This document shows positions 60,770 to 64,000 of a stretch of DNA of 64,000 nucleotides, piece after piece. The stretch lies in assembly GCF_048128805.1 (NCBI RefSeq), contig NC_136016.1, positions 11,196,176 through 11,260,175 on the forward strand, written 5' to 3'. Origin of the DNA: Centroberyx gerrardi. Taxonomy: Eukaryota; Chordata; Actinopteri; Beryciformes; Berycidae. The notes under the pieces are model-generated. The model saw nothing but the letters and a program-made list of their open reading frames with translations, ran no database searches and was not told the origin of the DNA. Position numbers and translations under genes: made by a program. Positions within the stretch are counted from its first letter, which is position 1. Each line of letters starts with the position of its first letter.

Positions 60770-61240
60770 TTGACCAATTACTTTTCACCAATTATCTCCA
60801 TCCGGTATGTTTATGAATAAAATGAACTCATGGTGGACACAGAGGAGGTCATTATCAGTCAACACAACATAATTGCAGCCGGGCTGGCTTTGGGCAATGA
60901 TAGGCATCTTGGGCATGCGCTCCCCGGCTGAGCTGGGAGCGCAAAGCAGCGGGAACACAATGTCTCCATGCTCCAGTGGCAAAGAGCAGATTCAGTGGTT
61001 TGGTTAGGGGAGTCATTATCAGCAGACACACTGCATTCAACCCACACACAATTATCAATTACTGTAACAACTCTTCTCAAATTCTCTGGCGGCCAGATAA
61101 GTATGGGACAATTTCCCTCCCCATTCCCACCGGGCCTGATTGCTGGAGCCTCACCCGCTTCACATAGCGGCCCATTTGTAAATCCAATTTCCTTGCAAAT
61201 GGATTTCAGCCCTTTTGAAATAAAGGACAACTTAAGAAAT
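60770..61240. promoter_or_regulatory. candidate enhancer-like non-coding element
   Basis: About 470 bp without simple repeats, dense in homeodomain-like words (CAATTA, CAATTATC, TAATTG, TTATCAATTA) and in TTGCAAATG-type words. GTCATTATCAG appears exactly twice, at 60848-60858 and 61012-61022. No ORF looks real. This is inference from composition and motif density. Confidence 0.35.
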
Positions 61241-61320
61241 CTGTAATGCACACACAAAGTGAATGAGCAGACCTAAGCAAACTGGGAATGGTGTGTGTGT
61301 GTATGTTTCTGTATGTGTGC

Positions 61321-61367
<47 letters not shown>

Positions 61368-61409
61368 AGTGAGTGAGAGAGAGGGAGGGGGGCACAGAGA
61401 GAAACACAC

Positions 61410-61450
<41 letters not shown>

Positions 61451-61452
61451 AA
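61321..61452. repeat. (GT)n(GA)n compound microsatellite
   Basis: GT run at 61321-61364 followed by GA-rich sequence to about 61452. Confidence 0.95.
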
Positions 61453-62215
61453 AGAAAACGCAAGTATGCTCATTTTTGTGTGTTGCATGTTTATGTGCAA
61501 CTGGGATGGAACTGGAACTGGGATGTTTCAAACGTATACAATGCAATTTTAATAATAATAATGATAGGCCTAATAGTTATAATTTAATTTATTCATTCAT
61601 TCATTTTCTCATGTAGTCACTCAATCATCAAATTTCCTGCCATGACTTAAAATGAACCTGGAAAGAGGAAAGATCTTTCATAATTCAGTGAGTAATGTAT
61701 ATAATAACGTGGACCTACTTTTGAAACAGGCTGTATGTACAGCATGTAGCCTACATATGTGTGTATGTGGAATTGGCATGGGGATGGAAAGGGAGGGTCA
61801 CACAGAGTTTAACTCTAAAAATGGCAGTGGATAGCAAGGAAAAGACAAGATGGAGGGATGGGAGGGGTTTGTAATCACTATTATGCTTCTTAATCTCATT
61901 TTCCTGCCTATATGTGAAATGACATTCACAGTAGAGAATGAACTTGACTCTGCCCGGGACTGTTCCACTGAGTATAGCCTTGTTTTACTCCACTGATGCA
62001 TAAAGGCTCGTCTGAGAGGCTTGAGGTTAGTCAGGTATGACCTCCTTTTACATATTTAGAGTACAGAGCAGAGAACCGGTTGTGCTGGAACAGGCTGGGA
62101 ATCTAGGCTACTTTACAATCTACAAACCATTTTCGGCCTCTGTAATCCCTTCACCATTCAACCACATCGGTTCAATCGGTTTATTCAGCCTCATCGGCAT
62201 ACTGCAGTATTGGAC

Positions 62216-62400
62216 ATCACTATAATATTCCTGTAATATTCCTGTGGGGATTTACAATGTGTGTCAGTTTATAGTGACCTTATCATACTTTATGTTTTTT
62301 TTTATCAGCTATTGTCTCTCTATGATGAATAGTCTCTAGTGAATAGTTTTGCTGTGATATATTTGTATAGTGTCCTTCTAAAATTAACTATCATAGGATT
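62216..62400. repeat. dispersed repeat, copy 2
   Basis: It starts with 30 bases identical to 13414-13443 and shares further diverged pieces with copy 1 (ATAGTGACC, ATCATACTTTA, GTCCTTCTAAAA), in a different order. No coding capacity. Confidence 0.6.
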
Positions 62401-62488
62401 ATCATAGTTCTCACTGGGCTCAGTGTCCTGTAGGCTCAGGACAGCCTGTAATCAAAAGTGGGCTACTACTACTGTTTGTAAAGTAATG

Positions 62489-62511
62489 GAGATATGGATA
62501 GATAGATAGAT

Positions 62512-62600
<89 letters not shown>
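62489..62600. repeat. (GATA)n(GA)n compound microsatellite
   Basis: GATA units run to about 62560, followed by a pure GA tract. It ends directly before CpG-containing sequence with an ETS site, much as the GA tract upstream of sema4g does. Confidence 0.95.
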
Positions 62601-62603
<3 letters not shown>

Positions 62604-62663
62604 CAACGGGCAGCCCGTCAAGTTGCGTCAGTCAGTCAGAACAATGCCGGAAGTTTATTTCAA
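62601..62663 (+). promoter_or_regulatory. possible promoter or small first exon
   Basis: After the GA tract comes CpG-containing sequence with CCGGAAGT at 62647-62654, a consensus ETS/GABPA site, and then TTTCAA|GTAAGT, a good splice donor, at 62663/62664. It may be a start site for a plus-strand gene continuing past the window, such as lzts2 by human synteny. No coding evidence supports this. Confidence 0.25.
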
Positions 62664-63006
62664 GTAAGTTTCAAAATACAGGCATTAAATTTGGCACTCC
62701 ATTACATATTGGGGTGTAGAGAACAACAATTTATGCATGGAGTGAAACAGGGCATTTCATTGGTGGTTTAAAGAGGCCAATACAGTCTGACTGACTCGAC
62801 ACCAGGTGCTGGAGCTCCCTCTCTAAGTCTTAAAGAGTAAATGTGCGACTTTCTCAAAACAGTAGTACACTACATCCTTATAGGTTATGTGATATATTTT
62901 GTGATTTAGTCTTTACTTGTGTATTTTTGCCAGCCCTGTATAAATGACATCTTGCATCAACCTCTCTAACTTTGAATAGGATGTTAAAGCATTTTGTTTT
63001 AAAAGC

Positions 63007-63008
63007 AT

Positions 63009-63049
<41 letters not shown>

Positions 63050-63050
63050 C
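63007..63050. repeat. (AAC)n microsatellite
   Basis: Clean trinucleotide run of about 14 units. Confidence 0.95.
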
Positions 63051-63204
63051 TGTATTTTCATTTAATACAGTTTCCTCCACAAATATATTGTACATTTTCA
63101 CTTTGGTACTTGTATTACTCAAAAAAGAAAAAAGAAAAGAAAGGATAAGCAAAGAAAAACCTCGTTGCAACTTGTTCGTCAATAGGAATTTTATTTTGAA
63201 AGTT

Positions 63205-63412
63205 GTAAGCGGAAGTTATTTTGTTATTCTGTGTGACTTGACTCTGGTCTGCAAAACACGCAGCAGAGCAGCGGCAGTCCAGCAGCTCTCAGCACAACAA
63301 CAAACGCGCCTTCCGTGGCAGGACGAGAAGCGACGGGCAGAAAAAAAGAAATTAATGCAAATGTAGGCTATATTCGTGTCGGCGGAGACCTTCGGAAAAC
63401 CAGAAGTTGTGG
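63205..63412 (+). promoter_or_regulatory. candidate promoter and non-coding first exon of a downstream gene
   Basis: CpG density rises here (ACGCGCC, GACGGGC, GTGTCGGCGG) and a GCGGAAGT ETS-like site lies at 63209-63216. A donor, GTTGTGG|GTGAGA, occurs at 63412/63413 and another candidate at about 63529. The likely owner is the next plus-strand gene outside the window. By human order that is lzts2, but this is inference. Confidence 0.35.
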
Positions 63413-64000
63413 GTGAGAAGATTTAAAGAGGGCGGGGGAACCTTCGTCTCCACATTTCCAGCGTTGCAACATATTTTTTGAACAGACTTTACAGAGCAGC
63501 TGTCCTGACTGTCCACTCCACCGTGCATGGTAGGCTTGCAGTAACTAACTATGACAATGTGAAGAGTGTATTAAAGGAGTTTTATCGGTATTACAGCTAT
63601 AGTCGTACACGTTATGTTCTGCTACTGCTTAGAAGTTGATAGCTGCCAGTAAGTAAGGTTATAAAAAACAACAACTTTGGCACTCTTGTTCCGCGTCCTT
63701 CTGCACAGGTGTGTGAAGGTTATAATCATTCCTGAGGTTTTTCTGAGTTGGTGTGGTTGCTCTTGTTCTCTTTAACCGCATCAGCTGCCTGTACATTATG
63801 GAGAAAGTTAGCATAATTGTATCAGAAGGTTGTAGTGTTGTTTTTCCCTCCTATATTGATTACAGTTTGAGTGGACCAATAGTTAAGTGTGCCACATTCA
63901 TGAGAAAAAAGCTTTAACAAAGTGAAATCCCATCCAGAGGCCCCTGAAGTCTGTTTCCCCCTCTGATTTTCGCCAAAACCACAGTTCCCTTTTATCCCTG
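63413..64000. other. right edge, no gene seen
   Basis: Non-coding sequence, possibly the first intron of the gene proposed at 63205-63412. I see no coding exon or repeat. Confidence 0.35.

Larger units (their letters stand above)
51990..62488. other. intergenic region downstream of twnk
   Basis: I see no coding exon, RNA gene or intact mobile element across this 10.5 kb. It holds one short MITE, a 16-bp inverted repeat, two compound microsatellites and several repeat-poor stretches that may be regulatory. The longest ORFs (about 56.8-57.4 and 57.6-57.95 kb) have no recognisable content. Confidence 0.6.

Noticed and set aside
62489-62600. CRISPR-like or satellite array
   Set aside because: Units are 2-4 bases with no spacers; it is a plain microsatellite.

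Overview
The window is genomic DNA from a ray-finned fish, most likely a percomorph teleost. The genes are split by GT-AG introns, the spacers are full of (GT)n and (GA)n microsatellites, the dispersed repeats look like teleost families (Tc1-like MITEs, a fold-back MITE, tRNA-headed SINEs), and all four coding genes are clear vertebrate orthologues. The gene order sema4g - mrpl43 - twnk matches human 10q24, where MFSD13A also lies. Nothing prokaryotic, viral or CRISPR-like is present.

Layout. (1) 1-10.9 kb: mfsd13a (TMEM180, an MFS-fold membrane protein) on the minus strand, eight coding exons from 8251 down to 1689, with a probable non-coding first exon near 10.7-10.9 kb. (2) 10.9-13.7 kb: a head-to-head spacer. 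(3) 13.7-44 kb: sema4g on the plus strand, a transmembrane class 4 semaphorin with a non-coding first exon ending at 13870, fourteen coding exons from 18858 to 39087, and a possible 3' UTR of up to about 4.9 kb. (4) 44.6-46.2 kb: mrpl43 (mitochondrial ribosomal protein mL43) on the minus strand, three exons, tail-to-tail with sema4g. (5) 46.2-47.1 kb: a short bidirectional promoter. (6) 47.1-52 kb: twnk (Twinkle mitochondrial DNA helicase) on the plus strand, six coding exons. (7) 52-62.6 kb: intergenic, with one MITE and several stretches that look like conserved non-coding DNA. (8) 62.6-64 kb: CpG- and ETS-containing sequence that may be the promoter or first exon of the next plus-strand gene. 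In human that neighbour is LZTS2, but no coding exon is visible here.

I spliced all four coding sequences by hand. Every junction is GT-AG and every frame closes: 510, 880, 150 and 729 codons before the stop. mrpl43 and twnk both serve mitochondrial gene expression and share a divergent promoter region. mfsd13a and sema4g are functionally unrelated to them.

I found no convincing undescribed system. The items most worth a second look are a lysine-rich, histone-H1-like tail on Twinkle, a nested retroelement insertion with an exact 17-bp target duplication inside a Tc1-like MITE, a 470-bp fold-back element with TTAA flanks, upstream ORFs in three of the predicted leaders, several near-perfect hairpins, and two regions that read like enhancers.
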